From Drosophila persimilis (taxonomy: Eukaryota > Arthropoda > Insecta > Diptera > Drosophilidae), in NCBI RefSeq assembly GCF_003286085.1, contig NW_020825567.1, forward strand, positions 78,760-142,759: a stretch of DNA of 64,000 nt, given 5' to 3'. A model generated the notes under the pieces. The model had not been told where the DNA came from. It worked only from the letters and a program-made list of their open reading frames with translations, and did no database searches. Positions within the stretch are counted from its first letter, which is position 1. Each line of letters opens with the position of its first letter. This document shows, one piece after another, positions 24,893 through 35,455 of the stretch. The position numbers and the translations under genes were made by a program.

Positions 24893-25215
24893 TGGTCCGG
24901 CCGTCCACGTTGCATCTGTCTGTTGGTTTGGTGCAGCAGACCGAGTGGCACTGGTCCGGCCACCCAAATGCATTGTCGTTGTGTTGGCATTGGCATCGTG
25001 TGAATGATGCCAACGAATCATGTTATTGGCCGCATCCGAGTGGCTGCTGGTCCGGCCACCAGGATACGTTGTCGATTGTGATGTTGTTGGCCGCATTCGA
25101 GTGGCTGCTGGTCCGGCCACCCAGGATGCGCTGTCAGTTGGATTGGCCTGGCCTCCTCAGCAGCGTTCGTCATCGGTTTTTAATGGCGTTTTGAGTGGCT
25201 GCTGGTCCGGCCACC
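24893..25215 (-). repeat. Interspersed CTGGTCCGGCCA repeats in the E1 3' region
   Basis: Five copies of a core (A/T)CTGGTCCGGCCRYC or GCTGGTCCGGCCACC occur at spacings of about 55-95 bp. Three are preceded by CGAGTGGCTG or a similar sequence. The core is partly self-complementary (TGGTCCGGCCA). Confidence 0.8.
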
Positions 25216-25590
25216 CAGATGAGGTGTTTGCTTTGGCTTTGATTTTAATTTGTGTTTATTTGCAGGTACTTGTCGGCGTTTGGATGTTATTTGTGGCGAC
25301 CCTTGTCTGATTTGTGTTGGCGTAAAACAGCAGGTGAGTATTTTGTGTTTTGGCATTTGCTGGCGTCCGGCGGCTCAACACCAGGCCATCCCGCCCTCAC
25401 ATAATGGTCGTCGTTGGAATGCGTCGTCGTTGGAATGGCTGCTGTTGGTTCGGAGTGGCGTGACGTCACCGCCATGGTCATGCGGCAGCGCCATCAAAAG
25501 AGGCCTCCTTTTCCGTCCCTTTGGCAGGAAATTGCCAGTGTTGATGGCGAGGCAGCTTCTTGATGATCAGCTCTGTCTGTGTATTGGCAG

Positions 25591-25662
25591 GTACGTGTGA
25601 TTTTTGTGTGTTTTGGCCGTTTTTCGTTGTTGTCCGTATTGACGTCTTTTTCTTTGTTGTAG
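25591..25662 (+). other. Intron-like block antisense to E1
   Basis: On the plus strand CAG|GTACGTG opens and TTCTTTGTTGTAG closes a 72-base block with a T-rich tract before the acceptor. The same block recurs at 35,354-35,425 (72 bases) and 41,230-41,303 (74 bases). It lies just outside the gag stop, on the strand opposite to gag. Confidence 0.55.
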
Positions 25663-25692
25663 TGGCTGTCTCTGGATCGACGATTGGGCACA

Positions 25693-27094
25693 TCAATAGG
25701 CGCCGCCCGATCGCATGCTTTCGCGTGCGCTGGCGATTTGTGCCCTCCATATTTCGCCCAGGCCATCCAGCGCCTCGAATGGATCGTGGTAGGTCCATTC
25801 ATCGTCATCTTCATCGTTAATTGCTTCGCAGTCCATATCGGATTCGGAGTCCGAATGCGGCGTCATGGTGCGTATTTGCAGTTGGTCGTGGTAATGGCTG
25901 TGTGGATGCTGCTGCTGCTGTTGTTGTCCGTTGTGGCGGCACTCCTCCCGTGCTCCCGTCCCTTGCCAGCAGTAGGTTTGACAGTGTCGTTGAAATTGCT
26001 GCCAGCCTTTCTTCGGCTTGGCGGCTGCGATCGAATCGATCGGTGATCGCCCGAGTAAATCGGACCGTGTAACCCTCGGCCAGCATGCTGTCCCGGAACC
26101 AGTCAGAGGGCGTGGAATGGGGGAGACCTCGGATGAGGATCCTCAATCCTCTGTCCTCCACAGGCTGATGCCCGAACTCGCCGTGCCGGATGTCATTGGC
26201 AGAGGCAAGGGTTTGTGTATTGGGAGTGGAAGTAGTTGTGTTGGTGTTGGTTATGGCGATGGTGCTGGTGTGAGTGGCGGTGTTGGTGTTTGTATTTGTG
26301 TATTGTGTGTGTTGTGTTTGCTGCCGCTGCTGGGGATGGCGGCCCCGTCGTCTGGCCTGCTTCCTCTCACCCTCACCCTCATCGTCACTCCCACTGTCGT
26401 GGGTATTGGTGCAGGCTGGGCTATGGCACGGATCGACCCGCCGCTCTAGCTCGAACCAAGTTCGATACGCAACGGTTTCGATCCGGTCGTGTGTGTGTGT
26501 GTGGCGGCCCGTTGGCCGCTCTGGCACTCCGCTCTTGCGCGTCGGCTTGCTGGCTCTCCTCTGTCTTCTCCCTCTCCCGTTACTCCCGAACTGTGATGAG
26601 TGTCCGAGAGCGTGAGAGGGTGGAAAAGTGGCAGTGAGAGCGGCGTCTTATCGGCCTTTCCCTTTGTGGTTGGCGCGGTTTTTATGGGATTTGCGGTTGT
26701 TTCTGGTGTTGGTATTGGCGCTGTTGTTGCTGCTGAGGCGGCCGCCGCCTCAGAAGCAGAATTGTTCGCTGCTATGCGGCCGGGAGTGGAGCGGCATGGC
26801 CAGTATTGGTTTGGATGATGTGATGGGGCTCGAGGGGGGTGGTGGCTGTGGCCGTGGATATATCGCCCATGGCGATGGCTGGGTACTCACTCGCTGGGTC
26901 GCTGTGCCGTCAGCGCTCTGCATTGGCGTTGATGTTGGTGTTGGCGTCTGCGCCGAGGGCTCTGCTGCTGCTGCGGCTATTGGCGGTGTTGGAATTGTTG
27001 GCCGCTGCTGCTGCTGCAAGGGCACTCTGCGGGCCGCTCTGCCGCCGTCGCTGTGGCGTCTGTTCGACCCTCGTCTGGCCATTCCTCTTGTCAT
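25693..27094 (-). pseudogene. gag (ORF1) of E1, with internal deletion
   Basis: The start at 27,094 (CAAAAATGAC, 49 bases from the element end) gives MTRGMARRGSNRRHSDGG, then a Pro/Thr/Gln-rich region. A basic-acidic patch (SDDEGEGERKQARRRGR) and Thr/Asn runs follow, then the start of the domain found before zinc knuckles in Jockey gags (LRILIRGLPHSTPSDWF...). After DRFDRSRQ the sequence jumps to the late part, so the rest of that domain and all three CCHC knuckles are missing. There is also a stop at 26,750-26,752. The end, in another frame, is an acidic tail finishing EIWRAQIASARESMRSGGAY. Gag would bind the element RNA. This copy is not functional. Confidence 0.72.
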
Positions 27095-27143
27095 TTTTGT
27101 TGCTGGTGTAGGTTTTTCCCTTTCGTCAAGTTAATTGCAGTTG

Positions 27144-27526
27144 TTTTTTTGTGTGTGTATTTGGTCTTTTATTGGCATTTTCTATCTCTTTACACAGTTT
27201 TCTCTCGTTAATTTGTGTTTTAAATGTTATAAATTATTTATTGGGGAGCAGAAAGCTTGTCGGTAGTAGTAGTGGCGGTGGGGGGATGGGACGGCACGGC
27301 ACACGACAGACACCACAAAAAGGAAAACAGGGCATCACGGAAAAAACGGAAAGGGCGACACGGCAAACAACAATCAAAAAGAGGCGACACGAAACGACAC
27401 GGTTATAGACGTACGTCCGACGATCGCAAGCTCTCGAGCGGGTGGTCGAGATGAGAGTGGCGGGCGACGTTCATGGTGGAACTCTCACATGTCCGCCAAC
27501 TCCCACACTCCCCACTCGAAAGCCGA
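27144..27526 (-). mobile_element. E2, 3' end piece
   Basis: It matches the 3' end of E3 (33,243 onward). On the minus strand it ends with AATAAAA about 17-20 bases before an oligo(A) run (27,144-27,150), then meets the 5' end of E1. It keeps about 55 bases (near 27,430-27,485) that E3 and E4 lack. At 27,526 it is cut by the R1-clade LINE. Confidence 0.72.
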
Positions 27527-27654
27527 AGTGAGGGACTCTAACCGCTCTAAAACCAACCACACCTATCCCGGATCCCGGCGGTACTGTCGCGAGATATTAC
27601 TTCGCCGGGGGGAGATGCCCGTAGGGCTCTTCTCTTAACAATCTCCTTTATCCT

Positions 27655-30573
27655 TTATCTCCTAGCATTGCGTGCTCTTTCTTCGCGACGCAGTTTGGTA
27701 GCCATAGTTACGGCCATGAATCTAATCGCGGCCCAGTTTCCTTCCGACTCCAGCAGGCATTCTGCCAGGTTTGTCACCGCTGGCATTCTTCCAAGCTTGT
27801 TGCTTAGATCCTCTCGTTCTTGCCGAAATCTTGGACATTCGAAGAATCAGTGCTCTGCGTCTTCGATGACCCCTGCGCAGACCACGCAGAAGGGGTCGTC
27901 CTCGTGCTTAAACCTATGCAGGTAGGCTTTAAAGCAACCGTGTCCTGTCAGCAGTTGTGTCAGGTGATACTCCACTTGTCCATGGCTACGGTTCAGCCAA
28001 CTCTTCAGGTCTGGGATTAGCCTATGGGTCCATCGCCCTTTGCTGCTGTTATCCCACGAATCTTGCCATTGCAGGATTGTGCGCTGCCTTAAGTCACCTC
28101 TGGTGTCCTGGTCCGTAGTCCCCAGGGTTCGCTGTGACCTGATTCCTGCGGCTCCTCTTGCCAGCAGATGGATGGGAATCATTCCTGCTACCACAAGTGC
28201 GGCGTCTTGGGATACCGTTCTGAATGCGCAACACACCCTCAGGGCACACAGCCTCTGGACTGCGTTGCATTCTCGGGCATATGTTTTTTGCTTCATTGCA
28301 TCAACCCATATTGGTGCCGCGTACATTAGCGTTGAGCCAACTACGCTCGCTAGTAGCTTTCGCCTTGGCTGTTTCGGGCCTCCGGTGTTGGCCATGATGC
28401 GGGATAGGGCCACTGCCGTCTTTCCTGCTTTGCTGCTTGCATACGCCATGTGATGCTTGAGGCTGAGTCTGTGGTCAATCATGACCCCCAGGTACTTCAG
28501 GCTTGGACTGGAGCTAATAGTGCAGTCTCCTACTCGGATCGTGGCCGTCTCCACTACTTTCCTGCTGCTTATGAGCACCGCCTCCGTTTTGTGGGTGGCT
28601 AATGCGAGATCCCTCCCTGATAGCCATGTTCTGGCTCTCTCTACCGCGTCGTTGCAGATTTCTTCCGCCGCTTCTTTCTGTTTTGCCACTACGACTATTG
28701 CTATGTCGTCGGCAAAACCTATCACCGTTGCGCCCATTGGCATATCCATCTTGAGGATTCCATCATACATGATGTGCCACAGCAGCGGGCCGAGGACCGA
28801 TCCTTGGGGAACTCCTCCAGTGATTTGGTGCTCACGTGTCCCCTTATCCGTCTCATATATGAGCAATCGGTCTCTTAGGTAGTCCGCGATGATATTCTGC
28901 TGATACGGCGGTACTTGAAAGTTTCTCAGTTCTTCTAGTATGTGATCCCAATTGGCAGAGTTGAATGCATTTTGGACATCGAGTGTTGCCACTATGCAAT
29001 ACTCTTTGGTCCCGTACATCCACCGGGTGCCATCGATAGCTCGCTTTGCTATCTCACATACCTCGCCGATTGCTGTCTCGGTGAGAGCTGACGCGTTACT
29101 GCCTTCTCCAGCCTGGTGTGGATTATGCGCTCGAGGATCTTACCCACTGTGTCGAGCATGCAGAGTGGTCTATAGGATGATGGCTCCTCGGTCGGCTTGT
29201 TCCCCTTGGGTAAGAGGACTAGCCGCTGTCGCTTCCATGGTCTGGGGAAGGTCCCTTCGGACATGCACGCATTGAATAAATCCACGTACATTTGTGGATT
29301 GGTCTCAATAGCCGTGCGGAGAACGGCATTTGGGACCCCATCAGGTCCTGGTGCTTTGCCGTTCTTTATCCGTTGTAGAGCTTCGAGGACTTCTGCTCCC
29401 GTGGTGGCTTCTATTTCAGGTGGCGGTATTCTATCCATCACCCTCTGGGCTGCCACTTTCTCTGGGAATAGGGTTTCTACTATGTTAACCAGCAGATCTG
29501 CACACATTGGCGGCGGGGGACTGAACACTCGCAGTCTCTTCATTACCAGCCTGTATGCGTAGCCCCAAGGGTTCGCATCTGCGTCATCGCAGAGCTTTTC
29601 GAAGCATTTGCGCTTGGCATCTTTGATCTGCCTCTTCAAGCAGCGTCTGCTTTCCTTATATTCTCCTTGGAGCCTCTCGAATTCCGGGGAACCTCTCGAA
29701 CGCTGGTACAGTCGTCTTTTCCGCTGGCACTCCTGCCTGGCGCTACCTATTGCAGCGTTCCACCAATAAGCTGGCCTGCGGTTGTTCAGGCTTCTTCTTT
29801 TCCTTAGCATGGAGGCATCACATGCTTCCAGCGCTTCCACATGCTCTCTCTTCAGCCGTACCGTTGGTCTCGTAGTCCTCAAACATGGCCCGGACCATAT
29901 CCGGCTCTAGCGTTTCGGTCTTATAACCGATCCGCTTGCCAATGAACGGGTTAGGTGCGCCCGCTTCCTGGATTTCACATATGAGGGCTTGGTGGTCACT
30001 CCCGGTGTATAAGCCACTAACTTCCCACGTTGTCCTGCGGATGAGGCTGCTGCTCACGAACGTAAGGTCTATTATAGACCCCGTTCCTGCTCTGCCGAAC
30101 GTCTGCTGTGTGCCTGTGTTCAGCAGTACGGCATCCAACGTCGCAAAGCATTCTAAGAGTGCCTGTCCCCTTGGGTTCGTTCTCGGGCATCCCCACTCCG
30201 TCGCCCAAGCGTTGAAATCGCCGGCTATGAGCGTAGGGTGTTTCTCCCGCGCATCTTCAGCAATCCTTTCCAGTGCCTGCGTCGCCTGCTGTAGGCTGAG
30301 GCTCGGGGGCAGGTAGCAGCTATATATGTGCACTCCATTTATCCGGGCTCTGGCGAATCCGTCTCCGACGTATGTTTGCAGTAGTTGCTGTGTGGGACTC
30401 GCACAGCTCCATATCGCTGCCTTCTTGCTCGAGTCAGCAATCCACTCTCCCGAGTTGCGATTCCGGTATTGCTCGCTTATGACTGCTACATCAATACGGT
30501 GCTCCCTTATGGTCTGGTCCAGCAGCTGCTGTGCCATCTCGCAGTGGTTGAGGTTTAGTTGGATGATTTTCAT
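27655..30573 (-). pseudogene. R1-clade LINE ORF2: endonuclease and reverse transcriptase
   Basis: ATG at 30,573 overlaps the ORF1 stop as ATGA. The endonuclease (30,573-29,880) has QLNLNHC, SEQYR, AGDFNAWATEWG, IDLTFVSS and SDHQAL. RT follows, with KNGKAPGPDGVPNAVL, LDVQNAFNSANW, GVPQGSVLGPLLW and FADD, then a C-terminal CVVC...H zinc region ending at the TAA 27,655-27,657. Expected length is about 970 residues, normal for the clade. It is broken by one frame change between 29,818 and 29,882, by loss of about 25-30 bases with a frame change near 29,060 (part of the segment between SPRQQ and IGEVCEIAKR), and by a TGA near 27,847. The product would nick DNA and copy the LINE RNA at the nick. 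Confidence 0.87.
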
Positions 30574-32033
30574 CTATCCTTCATTTGCTGCATCGCCTTT
30601 TGGTACTGCGGGCACCTCGAACTCGTCGTTTGGTGCTTCGGGTCCTTCACCCGGTGGCGCTTGCAAAGAATGCAACTTGGTTCGTCTTTGCAATCTTTGG
30701 CCTGGTGGTCGGCTCCTGCGCAATTGTAGCAGCACTTCGTTAAGTCTTGGCTGCTCTTACAATTAGGCGCGATGTGGCCAAACTCCATGCACTTGTAGCA
30801 TCTTCGGGGAGTTGACTTGGGTCGTATTCTGCAATACCCCCACCCCAGGCGAATTCTTCCTTTCTCCAGGAGGGGCTTTGCTATAGCCGGTGGAACTTTC
30901 AGGGTCAGGGTCTGCGTGCTCCTATAGGCTGGTCTGATGGAGATGGCTGCGGCCTCGCATATTTCCACCCCTGCCTGCGCTTTGAGTTCCGCTAGGACTT
31001 CCTCTTGGGTGGACACTTCGTCTATGTCCCTTACCTCCAAGATGACAGTTTCGGTAAGACTCCTTACTTCAACCGTGCTTCCTAGCGCTTCCTTGACTGC
31101 TGCCTGCATCTCTTGGGTTCTCGGGTCCGCCGATTTTTCCAGCATCAGCAACAGCTCTCCTTTTGCTGTGCGTCGCACCCCTTGCACCGATTGCCCTAGC
31201 TTTTTAAGACTTGGCTCTGTCTTGACCTTCCTTAGGATGTCTGCATATGAGACAGTGCTGGTGGCGGCGATGACTATTGCATCGCTGCGTGGCGGTCTTG
31301 GTCGTTGCTGCTGCTTTGGCTTTGGCCTTTGCCTGGCTACGACCTTCACCCACCCCACCTCTCGATCCTTTGGGGCGTCCTCCGGTCCTTTGCGAGCTAC
31401 GGCGTCCCTCATTTGGCCTTCCTGCGGCTTCTTCTCCGTTTTTTTTTACTTTTTGGGTCCATGTTTTGGCTTCTTCGGTCTTGGGGACGGGGACGGGGAC
31501 GGGTGGGTGGTGTTCCTGGGCTCTGGCCGTGCCCTCTTTCCCGCCCTCTCCGTCACTGCCGGCTGTGCAACCTTGGCTACAGCCTGCTCCGCAGAGATCG
31601 CCTGCCAGCACGATTCCAACTCTCGCTGCAGATATTCGATCTCATCCACCAGATCCCTCATTGGGTTCGTGATGGACCTCTTTGGGAGCACCATCAGCTT
31701 CCTCAACTCTCTGGCCTTTTGGCCCAAGCTCGCCAAATGCGCCATGGCCCTCTCCTTTGGGTCTGCTTGCTCCTCTTGGGGGCGCTGCAGCGTTGGAGGA
31801 GAGGATCTTGCGCGCTCCTCCACTGCTTCCGCCGGCTGGTTTGGCGATCGCGCCAGAGCATTTCTCCGGCGAAAGGGATTCTCCTCATCCCAGGCGAATG
31901 AGCTTGTCAGCGGAGTGCTGCAAGCCGCAGCTTGTTCCCGCTGATCGCTCATCTCCGATCTGGCCGTTGATCTGGCAACTCCGGTTGCTGTGTCCGCGCC
32001 CTCTATTGGCCAGACGCTGTCGTTTTCCAGCAC
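30570..32033 (-). pseudogene. R1-clade LINE ORF1: gag-like RNA-binding protein
   Basis: The start at 32,033 gives MLENDSVWPIEGADT. An Arg/Glu-rich helical region and a basic stretch (PRPKKPKHGPKK) follow. A globular region ends in three CCHC-type knuckles (CYKCMEFGHIAPNC, CYNCAGADHQAKDC and CILCKRHR...H, near 30,800-30,650). One in-frame TAA at 31,446-31,448, beside a run of A, interrupts an otherwise open frame of about 490 codons; a sequencing indel in that run is possible. Its TGA overlaps the ORF2 ATG, suggesting ORF2 translation by termination and restart. ORF1 proteins coat LINE RNA. Confidence 0.85.
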
Positions 32034-32430
32034 TTAGCCTCCAGTCAGCTGTTCTTCCGTCGTTATCCAACACCACTTACGGTGTGCTTGGCCAAGTTTG
32101 CCCAAAAACAAAAGAAGGCAGCAACCAACAAGTGGCGCCAAGAATCACAGCGAAGAAGAATAGGAAAACAGGCACTTACCTGCTCCTCCTTCCCCCCCCT
32201 TCGGCCTATGGCTCGACGGCGTCCCACTGGGATTTCGGCCAGTACTATTGGCCAGGTGGCCGCTTCTCTGCTTGCGGACTTGCGTTCCGCGCAGGTAAGT
32301 AACGCAGCACTACTATGGCTCGCGCTAACTACTCTTTGCCTCTTTTCCAGGCTAACTTCCGACGTTTTCCACTGAATTATACGGAACGATTTAAAAACAC
32401 GACCGCACTCACTAGAATACACACTGTGTC
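32034..32430 (-). promoter_or_regulatory. 5' region of the R1-clade LINE, splice-like signals on both strands
   Basis: Upstream of ORF1, the plus strand shows GCAG|GTAAGTAAC at 32,295, a branch-like GCTAACTAC and CTCTTTTCCAG ending at 32,350: a 56-base, textbook-like minimal fly intron. The minus strand shows AGCAG|GTAAGTGCC near 32,180. No TATA box is evident, as usual for LINE internal promoters. Part of it could be captured host sequence instead. Confidence 0.4.
32295..32350 (+). other. Canonical 56-base intron-like block
   Basis: Donor GTAAGTA, a CTAAC branch-type motif about 20 bases before the acceptor, a pyrimidine tract and CAG. It is antisense to the LINE. Splicing is inferred from sequence only. 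Confidence 0.4.
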
Positions 32431-33242
32431 TGTGAGTGGCGGTGTTGGTGTGTGTATTTGTATATTTTGTGTGTTGTGTTTGCTGCCGCTGCTGGTGATG
32501 GCGGCCCCGTCGTCTGGCCTGCTTCCTCTCACCCTCACCCTCATCGTCACTCCCACTGTCGATGTGGTTGTGGTTGTGTTGTTGCTGGTTGTCGTGGTAT
32601 TGGTGCAGGCTGGGCTATGGCACGGGAGCGTGAGAGGCGGGAAAAGTGGCAGTGAGAGTGGCGTCTTATCGGCCTTTCTCTTTGTGGTTGGCGCGGTTTT
32701 TATGGGATTTGCGGTTGTTTCTGGTGTTGATATTGGCGCTGCTGTTGCTGCTGAGGCAGCCGCCGCTGCCACCGCAGCCATGGCCTCCATGTTACCATGG
32801 AGCCTGCACTCTCTGAGATTGGCCTCCCATCTTTGAGCCGCCTCCTCCTGACGCTGGCGGAAGCAGAATTGTTCGCTGCTATGCAGCCGGGAGTGGAGGG
32901 GCATGGCCAGTATTGGATTGGATGATGTGATGGGGCTCGAGGGGGGGGTGGCTGTGGCCGTGGATATATCGCCCATGGCGATGGCTGGGTACTCACTCGC
33001 TGGGTCGCTGTGCCGTCGGCACTCTGCATTGGCGTTGATGTTGGTGTTGGCGTCTGCGCCGAGGGCTCTGCTGCTGCTGCTGCTATTGGCGGTGTTGGTG
33101 TTGTTGGCCGCTGCTGCTGCTGCAAGGGCCCCTCTGCGGGCCGCCGTCGCTGTGGCGACTGTTCGACCCTCGTCTGCCCATTCCTCTTGTCATTTTTGTT
33201 GCTGGTGTAGGTTTTTCCCTTTCGTCCAGTTAATTGCAGTTG
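32431..33242 (-). mobile_element. E2, 5' end piece with start of gag
   Basis: It is near-identical to 38,144-38,955 of E3. It contains the 49-base 5' UTR, the gag ATG at 33,193 (MTRGMGRRGSN...) and the Pro/Thr-rich and Gln/Ala-rich N-terminal region. A charged segment (RQRQEEAAQRWEANLRE) lies near 32,860-32,810. Gag is cut by the LINE at 32,430, and its N-terminal frame is shifted relative to E1 near 33,130. Confidence 0.72.
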
Positions 33243-34615
33243 TTTTTTTTTGTTTTTGTATTTGGTCTTTTATTGGCACTTTCTATCTCTTTACATAGTT
33301 TTCTCTCGTTAATTTGTGTTTTTATAGATTAATGTTATAAATTATTTATTGGGGAGCAGAAAGCTTGTCGGTAGTTTGTCATGTCAGCGGGGCACGGCAC
33401 GTCACGGCACACGACAGACACCACAAAAAGGAAAACAGGGCACCGCGGAAAAAACGGACAAGAACAATCAAAAAGAGGCGACACGAATCGACACGGTTAT
33501 AGACGTACGTCCGACGATCGCAACCTGTCACATGTCCGCCAACTCCCACACTCTCCACTCGAAAGGCCCGATCGCCGATCGTCATTTACCGGTGCTCTCA
33601 CCCCCGGTTCCACTTTCACTCACCCCAATATTGACTGAGATGAAAGTAGTCCGAGGGCAGCAGCACCGACAAGTAGGCAATGGAAAATTGCATTGGCTGT
33701 TTATTTTAGTGGCTGCCTATGTTGTCGTTGGTCTATGGCCGTTGTCGTATGTTCTCTGTGCTGTGCGTAGTGGCTGCTCTGTTGTCGGGGGATGGGATGG
33801 GATGGGAAGGGGATATATGCCTGCTCCCGTATAACCGCCCGGATACTGTAAACTTCCGGATCTTACGATCCGGGCGCGAGACGCTCCGAAGAAATGGCTT
33901 TATTGGGGCGTTTGGCAGAGTGGCGAAGGTTGGCAGTGTATATTTTGTTCCTGCTCAGCCGCATTTGGTCTTTGGTGGCATTTGATGTGGGTAGGGGGGG
34001 AGGAAATGGCTGGGCGTAATTGCCGTTGGCGGCCGATAACACACGGGAATTGAGAAATGCAATTTGAATTTGAATTGGCTTTTGTGTGTTATCGGTCATT
34101 ATGGTCTGGTATTTGCGTGGTATTTTTCTTTTTTGGTGTTACCACATGTTAAGGGGAATATGTGAATGGCAGATAGGTGGGGAAGAAGAGGACGGAAAAA
34201 GGTAAAACTAATCAGAACACACAAATTTTTACAAATTTACAAAAATGTATTCCTAATATCACAGGCAAGAAACTAAATCTATGGACAAACTATCTACGGA
34301 CATGCAAAAACTACAGAAAGAACAGGATTGACATCTACAACAAATACATTGATGCAGACAAGGTCAAATAAATGATAATTGACATATATTTACAATTATT
34401 ATTATATATTACATATATGTATATAAACATATTAATTACAATTTATTTTATTTCTAACAGGAGGACGAACAACAACGGAGCACCGCCGGGCATATCAAAC
34501 GCAATGCGAACATTACGCTGTATACCGGCCGGCTCTGTTGTCCCCATGTGTGTTGTTAATTGGCTAGATGTGAGTATTGGCGTGCATCGTGGGCAAAAAT
34601 TGGAGATGGCGAGCG

Positions 34616-34940
34616 GCTCTGGTCCGGCCGCCCACGTGACATCTGTCTGTTGGTTTGGTGCAGCAGACCGAGTGACACTGGTCCGGCCACCCAACTGCAT
34701 TGTCGTTGTGTTGGCATTGGCATCGTGTGAATGATGCCAACGAATCATGTTATTGGCCGCATCCGAGTGGCCGCTGGTCCGGCCACCAGGATACGTTGTC
34801 GATTGTGATGTTGTTGGCCGCATCCGAGTGGCTGCTGGTCCGGCCACCCAGGATGCGCTGTCAGTTGGATTGGCCTAGCCTCCTCAGCCGCGTTCGTCAT
34901 CGGTTTTTAATGGCGTTTTGAGTGGCTGCTGGTCCGGCCA
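34616..34940 (-). repeat. CTGGTCCGGCCA repeats in the E3a 3' region
   Basis: Five copies of the core at the same relative places as in E1, with variants GTGGCCGCTGGTCCGGCC and GTGGCTGCTGGTCCGGCC. Confidence 0.8.
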
Positions 34941-35353
34941 CCCAGATGAGGTGTTTGCTTTGGCTTTGATTTTAATTTGTGTTTATTTGCAGGTACCTGT
35001 CGGCGTTTGGATGTTATTTGTGGCGACCCTTGTCTGATTTGTGTTGGCGTAAAACAGCAGGTGAGTATTTTGTGTTTTGGCATTTGCTGGCGTCCGGCGG
35101 CTCAACACCAGGCCATCCCGCCCTCACATATTGGCATGAGAGACGGGTGCGACCCAGTGGAGTGGCAACAGGCGCCAGCATCTGCGTCGTCGTTGGAATG
35201 GCTGCTGTTGGTTCGGAGTGGCGTGACGTCACCGCCATGGTCAGGCGGCAGCGTCATCAAAAGAGGCCTCCTTTTCCGTCCCTTTGGCAGGAAATTGCCA
35301 GTGTTGATGGCGAGGCTGCTTCTTAATGATCAGCTCTGTCTGTGTATTGGCAG

Positions 35354-35425
35354 GTACGTGTGATTTTTGTGTGTTTTGGCCGTTTTTCGTTGTTGTCCGT
35401 ATTGACGTCTTTTTCTTTGTTGTAG
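35354..35425 (+). other. Intron-like block antisense to E3a
   Basis: Same 72-base GTACGTG...TTGTAG block as 25,591-25,662, again just outside the gag stop. The 3' half recurs at about 36,848-36,874 in E3b. Confidence 0.55.
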
Positions 35426-35455
35426 TGGCTGTCTCTGGATCGACGATTAGGCACA

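Larger units (their letters stand above)
23966..27143 (-). mobile_element. E1: gag-only Jockey-type (HeT-A/TART-like) element, 3'-truncated
   Basis: This is the first of four same-orientation copies. Its 5' end is taken at 27,143, where the neighbour's oligo(A) run begins. Gag starts 49 bases later at 27,094 and ends at 25,693, and about 1.7 kb of noncoding 3' sequence runs to 23,966. The 3' end is lost: the copy starts within sequence equivalent to about 27,440 in E2. The sense strand is A/C-rich (plus strand G/T-rich) throughout, as known for HeT-A. No RT is present. A general Jockey-family element that happens to lie in tandem is the alternative. Confidence 0.7.
27527..32430 (-). mobile_element. 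R1-clade LINE, nearly full length
   Basis: About 4.9 kb: a 5' region (32,430-32,034), ORF1 with CCHC knuckles, ORF2 with endonuclease and RT, and a short 3' UTR (27,654-27,527) without poly(A). LDVQNAFNSANW and GVPQGSVLGPLLW in RT, and no RNase H, fit the R1 clade. The left flank matches the 3' end of E2 and the right flank its gag. The 4.6 kb of E2 expected between them is missing, so insertion came with a deletion or later loss. No target duplication was found. The right end is where similarity to 38,144 resumes. Confidence 0.8.

Noticed and set aside
26018-27134. Long plus-strand reading frames opposite the gag of E1-E4
   Set aside because: They are low-complexity Val/Cys/Leu/Gly-rich shadows of the Pro/Thr/Gln-rich gag on the other strand.
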